Shown here: one piece after another, positions 23,426-35,821 of the stretch
Numbering within the stretch: the stretch's first letter is position 1
Layout of the letters: every line of letters starts with the position of its first letter
Assembly (NCBI GenBank): GCA_963573305.1
Contig: OY754337.1
Location: 78,877,094-78,941,093, forward strand
DNA: 64,000 bases
Reading direction: 5' to 3'
DNA from: Pyrrhosoma nymphula
Lineage: Eukaryota; Arthropoda; Insecta; Odonata; Coenagrionidae
Translations under genes and position numbers: made by a program
Notes under the pieces: model-generated
Database searches by the model: none
What the model was told of the DNA's origin: nothing
What the model saw: the letters and a program-made list of their open reading frames with translations, nothing else

Positions 23426-26400
23426 ATATAAATTTCAGTCACCATTCCAGTAAATGCGCTAGAAATGCCCCTTAACCCATTCACTGCAGACATTTATTAC
23501 AGAATTCTTCCACTTGTGTCAAATATTCACAAGAAATAAAAAAGTAAATATTTTCACTTTTTTATTCTAAAATTAAAATTAATGGTGCTATCTATGCTAT
23601 AAATAATTTTTTTTAATTTTTTACAGTTGTATGCTAGTAAGAATATTACCATGTATGTTAAGGCGATATATACTGTCTCCAGAGAAGAGAGAAAAGTTTT
23701 TGTTTTCGCTTTAACTCATGTTGGAACTTAATGTTAAATTTATTCTTAATTTTTTTAGCTACTTGCAGAAGAAACGCTCTATTTAAATTTGTATAAACAT
23801 AACCAAACCTGTTTAAAGGGTTTCTCCAAATAAAGGTTTTGGATTGATACTTCTAATGACAAAAACAGAAAATTGACAAAATTACCGCATGTAACGGATA
23901 TCAGCAGCTTATTTTCCCAAGAAGTATGATGGTAGAGAAAAGTCTTTAGAAACCGTAAGGTCTCAAGTTATGGCTCAATTTTCAAATAACTAACTAAATA
24001 TATAAAATTTAAACGCAAAATTCATGATGACATTGAATTGACGCTGTGGTAAGATCCTCCATCTGTAAAACGATTAAAATTGAATAATTTCCCCCCGAAT
24101 AATCTGCTTTTGAAGCATCATGCTTTACATTTTCAATAATGTACGCTTACCGACAAGAAGAGAATTCCTTTTTTTAAACAAAAGACGTAAATAGCTGGTA
24201 TTTCTGACTTTATGGACTCACATAACGCTCAATTCGCTTGTAACTAAGGAAATGGAAATAAGGAGACAGGTACGACAATTTGATGCTTAGTGACTATTAG
24301 TGCGGCGTGGATTACTTCAAGCAAGGCCTTGCTGGACTAGCCTTGGCCAAAATGCTGTAATTTTGATTGGATCTGGCGACCTATGACATTACAATATGCT
24401 ATTCTCTGAGTAACCAATAGAATCTGTCAAATTTACACCGTCGGTAAATCGGTAATGAAGTAATATTTTACAAGCTTAATAATAATGCGGATCTATATGG
24501 TTTCCACACTTCGTCATATCCTGGAATAGGAAAGAACCGAATGAACTCCTACTCCGCGCAGTTATCCGTTGTAGAGAATATTAAAATTTGAGGAAATAAA
24601 AAAATAAATGTTTATTTACTGACCTGAAGCTATCTTCATGATTTGGTTAACTATATCTTGACCAATTATTTGTTACAGAATTTTGCAAAACGTTTATAGT
24701 CTACGCATAATGGTATGTAATTTTAACAAAATTGACCTGGAATATCGAATAAAATACTACAAATATAGCTAAAAACCTAATAAAGAGACACGCAAGAAGG
24801 ACATAATATAATGAAAATATATGTAGTACTTAGGGAGTCATTCTGAAGGACAGAATTAAAAAAATTAAACGACTCACGAGTTTTTTTTTGGAATGGCTGG
24901 ACACGAGGAAGAAATGAAGTATCGCACTTAAGATATTTAAGATTTGAAAAGGCTCCGCGCAGAACAATCTACTGAACCTTTGTTGACAGTCTGCTCTCTT
25001 AAAGGAAGGAGATTAGGAAAAATGCCATCGAAAATTCTCCCGCGAAAGTCCTTCCGTATTTCAGAGAAAAAGGCAACGCTGGTCATGAGCCACGGATGGA
25101 TTAAGAAAGGCATTGGTGAAATAATTTTCACTAGGTTAGAAGCACAGTGTAACGTTTTGAAATTCATCTTAATTTTTGTTTTAATTTGGGGTAATTTTTG
25201 TGTAAATGTTTTAATTTATTTTAGCATGGAAATGTTTTATTGATTGTTAAAATGTTTTGGTTGTTAAGGGGTTGTTGAAGAAAAAGTTGTTGAATTAGGG
25301 GAATTAAAATAATATGTATTCTCCCAAAGACATACAATTACATTTGCATATATGTATAGGATTCGTCAGTCAGTTAATACAATACAAATAAAAAAAACCG
25401 AGTGGTAACAATCTTCAGTTTTTGTCACATAGCTGATCATCAACTGTATAATTGTATTGTTTATTTACATTGCCATTTTTTATTTATTTACAATTGAAAA
25501 ACAAAGAAAAATTACAGTTTTGCAAGATTCATCGGAAAAAATAATGATAATGCATAGCAAAATTGTTTCTTAATGACTACTTGGATCAATAAAAATTCTT
25601 AAAGTTTTTGAAAGGAGCTCAATTACTGAATAAACATTTCATTTTAAGGAATTCCTTCAATCTATTGAAGAATGAAATTTATGGAATGAAAGGGACTGGA
25701 AGCTGGAAGAGCTGTTCTGTAACAAACAGAAGAATTACCTCGTAAAAAAATGGAAAATAAGTATCTATTGTTTTGACGAGCGCACACAATCTGCCGCTGC
25801 AACAGAGATGGAAACACTATGCTGTAAATAAAAACTAGAATGACATTTCAAACTTAGAACAATTAAGAGGAGTATTGATTGGAGGTATGGAATGAAAACG
25901 TTAAAAAACATTTTTTTAGATCAAATATTTTGAACATTAAATTTGAAGAGTTTAATATTTATTTACTACTATTCGAAAATTGAAGACTTAAATAGCAACG
26001 CAGGAAAGCAGATTACTAAATATCTTCGACCAGAGTGCATTTTAAGACCCTGCAGTTTTAATCATTTTACATGACAGATTATATTTAAACATGAAATTTA
26101 AAGCATTTGTTAAATATTGAATCTGTACATATTTATACCTTTTGTGAAAAAACAGAGTTGTAGAAATGGTGCTTTATTGTTCTCATAGTTGAGTCAATAT
26201 TTTCGAACACTTTATATGCCTAAATATCGATTGCCTACTAGTTAGAGTTATATCAATCCTTTTCAGTATTGAAGCTGCAGAATATTTTTCTCCCAGAATT
26301 TAATAGTTTTGACATTTATTTATATTTGTGGTCCCATAACCGAAACAATATTTATCTTTCAGTAAAATTACCTTCATAGTTTTTCTCCCCAGCGCAGAAA

Positions 26401-26611
26401 TATTAATGAAGGCGAGTCACTTTGAGAAACTTGGGTTTTACTTCTAGAAAATGTTCCTCGCCGAATGCGAGCGAAATAAATTATTTCACTTTTTGGGGCT
26501 GATAAACTTGGCATTGAGACAAACGGATGGCCTCTGGCCAGACCCACTCCACCCCTCGTACATTCCTGTCTACCGATCCCTCCACCCTTGCCCCAGAATG
26601 AACCCATTAAT
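23426..26611. other. AT-rich intergenic DNA, nothing recognised
   Basis: A 99-codon ORF at 24944-25243 (+) and other short frames lack recognisable motifs. No terminal repeats seen. Confidence 0.4.
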
Positions 26612-27268
26612 TTATGGCCGCAAAGAACGCCCGCCTAAAAAAACTGCTTTTTTATCCCGAGTGAAAATCGCTGAATCAGGCGAGCAGAGAAAAAAAATCG
26701 CGGATAAAAACGAAACCCTTTTTTTGGGGTGGGGGGTGCTTTTTAATGCAAGGGTCTGCCTGGCCCAACCCTGGCTGAGGTTATCAGTATCCGTGGACAG
26801 GTATGTCAGTCCCGAATCGTCATGAGGGAAAATACAATTTTTTCTCTTCTCCTCCGTAGGCAGTTTTTCTGGGAAGGAAAAAACGTTACTCACGACAACA
26901 GTAAGCCTTGGAAGATTGCACGGACGCTTTGAAGTTTCCTGAACACATTTAGAAATACATTCGGAATAATGTACGTTTGTGTACGCCTCCATTTCAATAT
27001 GTGATTGTTTTTTGTCGGCGTGATACCTAAATACCGATATATTAGTCTGAGAGCAAGCAAAACTATATGGTTCGCGGTAATTACGAGGACAATCATGTAC
27101 TCGGGAAATGTTTTTAAAGATGGACCACGTAACATCATGTTTTTCCAATTTGTCATTATATGTAACCACTAAATGTCTTCGGAAGTTTTCCACGTATATA
27201 GATTTCCGATGAAAAGCATTGAGGTGGGATAAATTTTTATGACACGACGTGTAATTCGTTTTCTTCAT
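26612..27268 (-). CDS. Unassigned 218-codon ORF, possibly containing a real exon
   Basis: I do not recognise this protein. The frame is long for AT-rich non-coding DNA. The N-terminal 125 codons are the more protein-like part: there are spaced cysteines (HDCPRNY, SFACSQ, SECISKCVQ, RPCN), and CISKC-type spacing is seen in many secreted disulphide-rich modules. On the minus strand a near-consensus 5' splice site GTC|GTGAGTAAC sits at 26894/26893, exactly where the cysteine-rich part ends. The remaining frame (26612-26893) is low-quality and probably intronic. There is no signal peptide at the first Met. Candidate acceptors upstream are weak; one is TGTGTTCAG|G near 26940. Alternatively the frame is fortuitous. 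Confidence 0.25.
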   Translation of the reverse strand: MKKTNYTSCHKNLSHLNAFHRKSIYVENFRRHLVVTYNDKLEKHDVTWSIFKNISRVHDCPRNYREPYSFACSQTNISVFRYHADKKQSHIEMEAYTNVHYSECISKCVQETSKRPCNLPRLTVVVSNVFSFPEKLPTEEKRKNCIFPHDDSGLTYLSTDTDNLSQGWARQTLALKSTPHPKKRVSFLSAIFFLCSPDSAIFTRDKKAVFLGGRSLRP

Positions 27269-29189
27269 TTAGTAACCCTCTCTGATGTATTAAATGCATT
27301 TATAATAAGTAGCTTACAAAACCATGTTAGCAAATATTTGTGGAATTCTTGGAATAAAGGGACATTCGAAATTCAAGTAGGATTGAATTATATGAAATTG
27401 GTGAAAATTGGTGATTAGAAAAAAATTCAGTGTTAGTTTTATACTCTTAATAATCTAATAACAGTGCTTAAGGTATCAAGAGGAGTAAGAAAGAAGGTAA
27501 AGAGAAATAAGAATGTAGGAATGTAATTGCCTTAAGGGAATGGGTACTTTTGCTTTCTCCGAGTACCATTAGTACATTGCGGAATGTGCTATCACAGAAG
27601 TGGTTAAAAATACCATTTAATCAATTCAGTTTAATTTAATTATTTGCTGGAGAAATTTCCCCCAGGAAATGCTATTATAGCACTCGGAATTATTGAAAAT
27701 AACGGTTACATTCAATCAGTACATGTTTAAATATGTAATGATGGAAGGTTGTGTTAAAAAGAATCGAATTCAACACAAAAATCAAATTTTCCTTTTTTAC
27801 ACTTCTTTGATATTTTAAGCTTAGCTTTCAATGAATCCTTTTTACTGTGCAAGTTATTATTGATTTATAATCCTTACGTTGCATTTGCGATTGCCGAAAA
27901 TGACTCATCCCTATAGTTGGAAAAAATATTTTGGGGAATTAATTAGTATTGGAATACTTCTGAGATGTATCTATCACTTTTGCAAAAGCACTTGGCTTTA
28001 CACGGAAATGAATTTCAGGCGTAATTAATGGCAATACAATAGATTTGGTAGTTTCAAAAAAGTGTACTTTATGAGATGCACCTTAAATTAATTGCTTATT
28101 TGTTGCTTATGTTTTTTATCATGCAATGAAGGAAATGAAAACTTCGAGGAGTCACATAGTGGGTCAATAAATCCCTAACAATATAATCATTGCAATGCAT
28201 ACATTCTTCTTCCTCCATAATGCGTCGCTTTTAAACTTAGCATCTTTGCTGTTACGAGAAACTGGCGATTCATCATCAAAACCTTCAACATCATTTTCTA
28301 TTACTACGGTAATAGATGGATTAGATCATAGAGTTGAAGTAGACAAAAATGATCTTGAAATACGAAATCCGAGCTATAAAATGCAAATTTGCTGATGGCC
28401 ACGCAAGGTCGATCAGTCGCAACATGTCAAATACAACGCCTAAAGCAGTAGAATAACTAGAACGTTGTCGTGCATGATGCTTCCTCTTTTGGCTCGGAAA
28501 GATAACAAATAACGGAGGAAAGCCATTTTGTGCTATGGGCAAGGTGCATCGCAAGCCTAGATCAATAGGGCCTACTGAGCAAAAGAAAAGATGGCTGGAC
28601 TACCGAACACCAAGAAGCCATCCATTCCCATACTTATTCAATCTACGGTTTCAACTCTTTGGTGTCTTTCTCAAAATATTTCCACGTGTTCGTACTCCCG
28701 ATACGCGACACTTTGTCAATCGATCACGTGTCAGAATCATCCTTATAATTGAGGAAATTAAATTTAAAAGGCCATGCGTGTGGTATTTGTTCTTAAAAAC
28801 AAAATTAAAACTATGAGAGGAATATATTTCTATATTCTGAGCTGAAACCAATATAGAGGCGAAGAGTCACTTCACGAAAAGAGTGAATGTAGAATGCTGA
28901 AATTTCATAAAACCTAAATATTTGAAAAAAAAAAAAATGCAAAAAAAGGTGTTACCGTCGTGGGACGACTGACAGAAGTGGTAGATTGAGTATGGATGTC
29001 ACTGGCTGTGGGGTGTGCTCTGTGGCGGAGAAGAGTTAACAAACCCATAGTTAATGATGTTAAATAAATCGCCAATTAGCATAGTAAAAATATACAGGCA
29101 TAGTTATGAGTTTATTTAAGATGTATGACATAAGATTTATTTCATTTATTTATTTATTTTTAATTTTATGGCCTTCATTGGACCACTTT
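27269..29189. other. AT-rich intergenic DNA, nothing recognised
   Basis: Several ORFs of 66-93 codons show no family signal. Confidence 0.4.
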
Positions 29190-29760
29190 AGTCATCTTCT
29201 GGATTTCTTCTGTTTTCTGTCAGCCCAGTATTTATTCATTCGCTCAGATCGTAGCTTCCATCCTTCATCTGTGATTACCCTTCCTATTCTCTGTTTGTTG
29301 ATCTTGGTTTGTAGTCTGATCTGTTTTTCCTTGAGTTTCACGATAGCATCTGTATTTTCTTTCAAATATTCTATTGTAATGTATAATTCACTCATATCTC
29401 TCTTAATTTCTGCTATCCATCTTGCACTGGTCTTTCTGTTCCATAATTTTTCTATAATCTTTTTGATTATTCTGAAGAAAGGTAGGACTTATGCTGAGAT
29501 GAAGAAAGAAATACTAGAGGTAGAAAGGGCACGGCACGTGTAAGAGTTCGTTGGACATTCTCTGACTTTCATCACAACCTACCTCTAACCGGTAGATTAC
29601 TATAATGAATGAATGTTTTCTGGTGTTCTGATTAGGTGTCCAAAGAATGAGATTCGTTTCTTTCTCATTGTGCTCATTACAGGTTCTATTTCTCTGTTGA
29701 CTGTTTCATTGGAAGCTAATCTCCAGTGCCCGATTTCTTGGTATTTTCTATTTATGCAAG
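29190..29760 (-). pseudogene. Second LINE type: C-terminal end of endonuclease/RT protein
   Basis: On the minus strand 29760-29610 reads EIGHWRLASNETVNREIEPV and then MSTMRKKRISFFGHLIRTPE. This is the conserved segment where such LINE proteins have MRKKRLSFxGHLxR. After a disruption (about 29470-29610), 29465-29192 continues with KLWNRKTSARWIAEIKRDMS and ends in WKLRSERMNKYWADRKQKKS before a stop. The ERMxKYWxxRK ending is the usual C-terminus of this group. Only the last 200 codons or so remain. Confidence 0.85.
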
Positions 29761-29799
29761 TTTAAGATTTACATAAGAATACAGACGAAAGAAAGCGCA

Positions 29800-29881
29800 T
29801 GCACGCACAGACCCATACCCTCGTACAAATTTTACAAATTCTCCCCTCCCCCCTAAGATTGCTCCCTGAATCCGCCCCTGG
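29800..29881. repeat. hAT-type terminus remnant
   Basis: C-rich sequence ending in CCTGAATCCGCCCCTG at about 29879 resembles a hAT MITE right end (complement CAGGGGCGGATTC). The other end was not found. Confidence 0.4.
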
Positions 29882-31552
29882 AATGAAGGACAGTGTGCGG
29901 CCAACCTATCTTAGAATTGAATGACTAATGACAACATTACTCCTGCAGGACCAGCAAAAAGCCAAAAAATGAAGTAGAATTTCTCTGTCGAACAAATAAA
30001 TTTAAAAGTTTTTTTACCAAGTGCCATTCACGGCAAAAATAAGAAAATATCGCGGCAAAAATGTGACTGAAGCGTACCTAATACTAGTCATCGCCTTTTT
30101 CCCCCTTATTCTTTTTTTATGACCTTTATTTTCGTGGTTGTGGCCCTGAGACCCCCTGCCACACGCCCTTGCATTTGCTCTCTGGGTAGTTAGTCGATAT
30201 AGATGAAGATCAAGAAAAAATTTAATCCCTTTCCTATGTTGTTCTCGGATAAGGCAGAATAATTATGTCTTAATGACAACGTGACAGGATCGGACCGCTA
30301 GTGAGGCACCGAATATTGATCTATGCCTTTTAAACCGTAGGCTTAACGGCTTTATTTGTTAAACTGCTTTGGGAACTAGGAAAAAATAAATAGGAAAACT
30401 TAAATCATTTCGTTTTTCAAACTACATCCATTAGATACAGAAAGAAGTATGCAAACATGGCAGTCTAGCCTATTGCGAAGCATCAATTCTCACATTACTT
30501 GCTTGCACTCCACTAATTTTACCTCGGCTTTTGACCGTTGCAATCACCCTTCATGATGCACAGAACAATGCAGCCTCTCACTTTTCATATTGTTTACATT
30601 TTTCATTGTATTCGTATATCAGAAAAAAATGTAATTAAGAAAGTATCGCGTTAAAAAAATAAGAAAATCCCACTTTGTCTATTTCCTTCAATAAACATGA
30701 AACAAATATCATTGAAAATGAAAACGTAGGGATGCGAATCCAATCCATCGTAAAATTTACTTTTTTTCCGAATCGCACCTGGTTTAATTGTGCATGTTAA
30801 TGGCATCCTTTTGCCGACGAAAATAGAATGAAATGGGCACTGAGCAATTCAGTGTGATTTGAGCACCTCAAATATTTAGCCATATTCCAAGGATAGGAAA
30901 CTGTATAAGACTAGACTCTGGGGAAAATGTGGATTCTCATTTTGAAATCAAATCACTGTGTAAAAATGTACACGCTTATTTTTATAGACCGATTCATGCT
31001 TTAGCACCGAGTGCCAATTTCAAGGTGGCAGTTGAAGGTGACTGCGTATATTATGTAGGCATGTGGGAAGTGGAGGTGTTGTTGGGGAAGGAGGGTATAA
31101 GGAGAGAGTTGCTGATCGCGTGAGAAAGGTTCCGTGGGTCCGTCAAGAGGTCAGATCAAGGGAAAGGAAGAGAATTTGAAGGACAAATCCCTCGTAACCA
31201 GGTGGGTGAAAGCGGTGGAGGTATAAGGGGGGAGACGTACCTTTAAGAGTGGAGAATGGGTGGGGAACATATTATGGTCATTATGTAAAAGCAAATTAGC
31301 TGGGATATTAGTAATATAAAATTGTTCTAAAAAGACCAAGTGCCTTTATATATTTGTCTCTACAGTGCAAAATGTTTGGAGTAAAATTGTTAAAATTTTT
31401 ATGAGCGCTAAAATGCTTTGCGAAATATATTTTTGAAACTCATACATCGACATACAAAATAATAACACAACATGAAGTTTAAGAAGTAACAGGTTACCTG
31501 CTAATTTCCAGGATGTTTGATTTATAAGTAACCAGGTTTTTCGGTCATGCAC
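29882..31552. other. Intergenic DNA, nothing recognised
   Basis: No supported gene or repeat boundaries. Confidence 0.4.
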
Positions 31553-31640
31553 ATCTACATCTACGAAGTACCTTGCAAGCCACCACTAGGGTGTGTGGCA
31601 CGGGGTGATTCCACACCAGGCATGCAGAACTCTTCCGAGT
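31553..31640 (-). repeat. CR1-like LINE 3' end fragment
   Basis: ATCTACATCTACGAAGTACC followed by TTGCAAGCCACCACTAGGG and GTGTGTGGCACGGGGTGA is the 3'-terminal block of the family, in minus orientation. It diverges from the other copies beyond 31640, so it is either a different subfamily or heavily truncated. Confidence 0.7.
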
Positions 31641-31732
31641 TCAAATCGGGACCTCGCGCTTTCCTCCGACCGCTAGGCTCAGACCGAAAAGCTCGTTTTT
31701 ACCACTCGGAAAATAAATTCGTGGGCTTATAG

Positions 31733-31832
31733 GTACGCCAAAGACGGTAAAATTCGGCGTAAAATTATCATTTGATTTGATGACAACTGAAATTAATTTT
31801 TATCATGCGAATTTAACCGTCTTTGGTGTAGT
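31733..31832. repeat. 100-bp palindromic mini-element
   Basis: ACGCCAAAGACGGTAAAATT near 31735 returns inverted as AATTTAACCGTCTTTGGTGT near 31811, separated by about 55 bases. Small foldback MITE. Confidence 0.6.
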
Positions 31833-33342
31833 ATATGTTCGCACCCATTACGCGTGACTGCGTACCATATCACTTGTGAAATCGCAATGAATGTAAAAAA
31901 GCGTGGGAACTTTTTTTTAAGGTGGCTGGAGCGGTAATCGTGAGTCGTTGAAGGCACATTCTAATAACATTTGAAGGAAGTCGAAAAAAATATTCTTATT
32001 GCGTCTGTTGCGTCTTATTCTGTTGCGTCAAAGGAATGATGTTTCTTTACCAAAAGCCAATCTGACGTTGTACCAAAGATGTTTTTTATATATATCTCAA
32101 GAAAAATATTTAATGTTTTTCCGACGTACATCAAGGAAGAAAAAACATCCGAAAGTTTCTTTATGATATAAAATCCTGGCTACTTCTGATAAAAAATATA
32201 GAGGTCTTTTTCTGTTATATTCATGTAGGAAATACTGAATTAATTGTAAAAAATGAAAGCTTTTGAAATGATTTTGTTATTTTTTTTGTTAGTGTTGTAC
32301 AACAGCTAATCATGTATGTATCTATCTAACTCATAACCACTGTGTTCGGTGTTTTATCGTTGTGTCAATGCCCCTATTATTTTCGTAATTTTCACAGGAT
32401 TCTATAAACATTTGTTTGTGTACAATTCTACTTATATATATTTTGTTAGCATTTTTGCATGGATAACATGATACTAGCCCCAATACAGGGTGAAGTAGGT
32501 GTATTCCGTAGGGGTTACCCAATTACTGTTTTTTTAATAATAGATTGAAATAAAAATTCTATTAAATTCTACTTTCAAAATTTTTTTAGATTTGCTGAGT
32601 CTAGATTGTTTAAGTGCAAATAAATATTCTCTATTTTTTTCCAAGAAAACTTCCTGTGAAGTCACTTCCTTTACCTCCGGTTCCCTAACCCTTAACAATA
32701 TCCCCCTCCCATGCAATTTCCCTTCCCCTCCCATCTCACCCTTCCCCTCCCGCGCCCAACCAAGCACACTACCTGCGGAGATCAACCGACAATAAACCCT
32801 TCTCCCTCCCCTCCTTAACCACCACCCACCCCCCTCCAACTCACGGGGAAGAACACACACACAAACACAAAAGCGGAACCTAATCTTAATTCCGTCCTCT
32901 CACGCTATACAACGCTCAATGGACGTGATTGACAAGTGAGAAGCCGTTAGCTCCGGCAATAGCACTCCAACAACACTCACTTTGCCTCTTTTTTTGCCTC
33001 CTTTGCCTCCTCCATTTTCTCCTCTTCGACAAAAGAACATCGCGCCGCGAGCGAATAATCGAAACATCCCCTCCGTTTTGAGAACTCACGAGAGGCATTA
33101 CTCCTTCGCCGCTGAATACAGGGCGTAAAAGCGAAATGACCGCATTACAGTCAACTACTGGAACAACTGCGATATTTCAATAAGGAAGTCTCCAGGGAAT
33201 ACATTTTCTTGCAGAATCTGTCCTAAAGTACTCGGACAAAAAGGGGTTTATTTTCCTTATGGGAATAGGGAAAGCTGTGACTATCAATAAAATTTTATTC
33301 GCAAGGTACAAGTTTAAACACTTCTGCATGATCATTAGATAC
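31833..33342. other. Intergenic DNA with pyrimidine-rich tract at 32690-32840
   Basis: The 32690-32840 stretch is dominated by CCCTCCC-type runs. No supported gene. Confidence 0.4.
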
Positions 33343-33465
33343 CTTCATCTACATCTACAAAATACCCTGCAAGCCACCTAGGGGGTGAGTAGTCACTAAC
33401 ATGCATTTCACTAAACCCTAATGTTAGTGTAACTACGACTATTGACCGACTACGACTATGACCTT
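33343..33465 (-). repeat. CR1-like LINE 3' end, tandem partial copy
   Basis: Holds the CATCTACATCTACAAAATAC terminus and the first 100 bases or so of 3' UTR. At about 33463 the same terminus starts again with the next copy. Two 3' ends therefore lie in direct tandem. Confidence 0.8.
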
Positions 33466-34440
33466 CATCTACATCTACAAAATACCCTGCAAGCCACCTC
33501 AGGGGTGTGTGGCAGGGGGTGAGTATTCACCAACATGCACTACACTATACCCAAAGTTAGTATTCCTACGACTAATTATACATTAGCATAAATCGCTAAT
33601 GCTTGTCACGAGACGAAGCTTCACAAGCATGCACTACACTGCAGATATTATCACAATGAAGAGGGACCGTTAATATATATGTATTTTGCAACTACACAAA
33701 TGGACAGAAACTCAAGCGTCATGCTGAAAACATGCACGGCGTGCGGTTAGTACTAGGTAGAAGATAAGGATACAAGTATTAGGGATTACTGCTACTAAGA
33801 GCTACACTACCTTTAGATAAACCTAGATAAAAGTCTCATTGGCCGCTGTTATGGTCCCTTATAGTTCGTGGGAAAAATGACATTTTAAATCTATCCGTTC
33901 TGAAGTCTAGTTCCCTAATTTTATTCTCGTGATCTGATCTACCGAAGTATGTCGGATTTCGTAAAACATTATCAACGTCGTCATAAAATAGACCGGTTTG
34001 GAACTTACGTAATAGAATGAGTCTAAATTGTAATCGACGGTCTGAAAGCGTTTCCCATCCCAGTTGCTGCAAAAGGTCAGTAACACTAACGAGATTATCA
34101 CAACGGCCTTTAACGTATCTTGCCGATCTTCGCTGCACGCGCTCTAACTCAGTGTCCAAGTCTATCTCATAAGGGTCCCAAATACTGGCAGCATATTCCA
34201 AGTGGGGTCTGACGAGGGAGAAGTAGCTGGTTTCCCTAACTTTATCGTCGCACTTGCTACAAAGTACTCTTTTAACAAATCCCAATTTACGATTAGCTTG
34301 CCCGGTAATTTCTCGAATATGTTTACTCCACGAGAGATCATTAGTCAGTTTAACTCCGAGGTATTTAACCGATTCTACAGTCTCTAATTTGCTGTAGCTT
34401 ATGCAATAGCTTTTACAAGTCACCTTCGTGGAGAAGACGC
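33466..34440 (-). mobile_element. CR1-like LINE, 5'-truncated copy with readable RT C-terminus
   Basis: Minus orientation. The 3' end is the (GTAGAT)-type terminus at 33466-33480, and a 3' UTR of about 360 bp follows. The coding part is annotated separately. Truncation is near 34440. This is the best reference copy for the related fragments at 1.7, 9.7, 18.1, 31.5, 37.7, 40.5 and 48.7 kb. Confidence 0.9.
33836..34423 (-). pseudogene. CR1-like LINE reverse transcriptase, C-terminal 195 codons
   Basis: Part of a non-LTR retrotransposon polymerase: the palm is missing and only the thumb and C-terminal region remain. Readable motifs are VESVKYLGVKLTNDLSW, the RKLGFVKR segment, RPHLEYAASIWDP and RRSARYV. 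The frame ends RTIRDHNSGQ before a TGA. SVKYLGV followed by HI and KLGFxxR, then HLEYAxxxWDP, is typical of CR1/Jockey-group RTs. The frame is uninterrupted, so this truncated copy is fairly recent. The annotated Met is simply the first in the surviving fragment. Confidence 0.9.
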
Positions 34441-34726
34441 AGAAACGTAGAAACTAGTTTCACTTCAAGAATAATTTTTTTTTGCAAAGACGCACACGTA
34501 GTCCTCTTTTTTCAATTATAACGAATCACCTCCCAGTTGAGTCTAAAACCATCGAATTCACAAGGCTAAGTGCCCAATTTTGGTCACTATCCGACGTCTG
34601 GACACAATGAAACGTTGGACATGGTATAAGTGTATTAATAGTTTTCTCTGTAGTCTTGTGAAGCATGAAAATTAAGGGACTAGTACGGTTTAAAATACGG
34701 AGAAATGAGTCTTAACATTCGGCGAC
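34441..34726. other. Short intergenic spacer
   Basis: Nothing recognised between the LINE truncation point and the next element. Confidence 0.4.
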
Positions 34727-34729
34727 TTG

Positions 34730-35437
34730 GGCCGTATTCCATTCCACATCAAGGCGCACTAGCCATCAACTAAAGTTACCTGAGTTAGCGGAAGTGACGT
34801 CACATTTTAAGCCTTTGGACTAACTTGGAGACCAAAAGAGGGTTAGTGCGACTAGTAGGTATGAGGAAAGGTTTACTAAGAAGGAGTTATATTCCACGAA
34901 GTCGTACTAAACAAACATGGCTTCGAAGCGTGCAATGAGTAAGTGGTCATGTAAGCATATTAGTAAAATATACTTCAATCGACTCAGTGTGGATTTATTC
35001 CTCAAGTTTTGTTTGTAAAAATCATGCGCTTATTAGAATTTAATATCGCATCGAAAACTTATTTGTTAGTCACGTTTTAACGGGTTAAGGCGAAAACTGT
35101 ACCATATGTTTGATTAGTTTTGTGCATTTCTTTATTATAACTTTAATGGAGATTCAACCCTGCTTACATTTGCTTGATAGACGTTTTACATATAAATATA
35201 ACCGGAAGGTCAGTGAAATGTTAGCGTTGCGAACGTTATCCAATGAGAAATCGCTGGCGATAACCACGCCGATCTTCATCGCTATACGACGCGTACCGAT
35301 ACGTTTTTGTTTTTAATTCGCCGGTGGCCGCAACCGTGTACTAGCGCTAGCTGTCCGTTCCAATTTGCTAGTACACCCAAAGTGTATACTAGTTCATAGT
35401 ACATAGTATATACTTATACTTGGATCGGAACACGGCC
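34730..35437 (+). mobile_element. Harbinger-like non-autonomous element, 708 bp, TTG target duplication
   Basis: Left end GGCCGTATTCCATTCCACAT and right end complementary to GGCCGTGTTCCGATCCAAGT. TTG occurs immediately outside at 34727-34729 and 35438-35440. Inside there is a short ATG frame near 34917 (MASKRAMSKWS) that could be a remnant of an element ORF, but it stops quickly. The 3-bp duplication suits PIF/Harbinger. Confidence 0.78.
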
Positions 35438-35440
35438 TTG

Positions 35441-35821
35441 GTCTTCGTGTAAGGAGGAGGGGTGAGTGTGGTCGAGAGACGGGCGTGGGATGAAGGTGGG
35501 GTGAAGGGGGCGTGGCGGGGGGTAGAGAGGAAGAAGACGTTCCATAAGAAGAAGTGTTCATGGTAAGAGGAGTGGTGAAGGAAACGAAGGAAGCTCTGGA
35601 GGAGACACGGAAGAGGGAGTTGAAATAGATGGAGGAAGCATTAGAAGAAGGAACGGCGTGTTTAAGAGGGGACCCCAGAGGGTAAAGTTGCGTTTAACAT
35701 GTGCGCTAGAGGAAGGAAGGGAACAGGAATTCTGGGAAAAAATAAGGGGAGTCGGGAAATAAAAAGAAACTACAGAGATGCGTACTTCAATTGAATGGGA
35801 ATGTTTACGAAAGGTCAAAAA
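35441..35821. other. Purine-rich low-complexity DNA
   Basis: Plus strand dominated by GGAAGAAG/GGGGTGAAGG words. The 86-codon minus ORF here is a by-product of this bias. Confidence 0.5.

Noticed and set aside
24944..25243. 99-codon plus ORF with a hydrophobic C-terminus
   Set aside because: The hydrophobic part is a TTT/ATT-rich stretch. No start context, splice site or family signal.
29106..29543. 145-codon plus ORF with apparent transmembrane segments
   Set aside because: It is the antisense of the LINE C-terminal coding region at 29190-29760, whose minus-strand protein is clearly recognisable.
33345..34440. Regularly spaced repeats at 33.3, 33.5, 37.7, 40.5 and 48.7 kb considered as a CRISPR-like or satellite array
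   Set aside because: They are 3' ends of one LINE family with attached 3' UTR and RT sequence, spaced irregularly in a eukaryotic genome.
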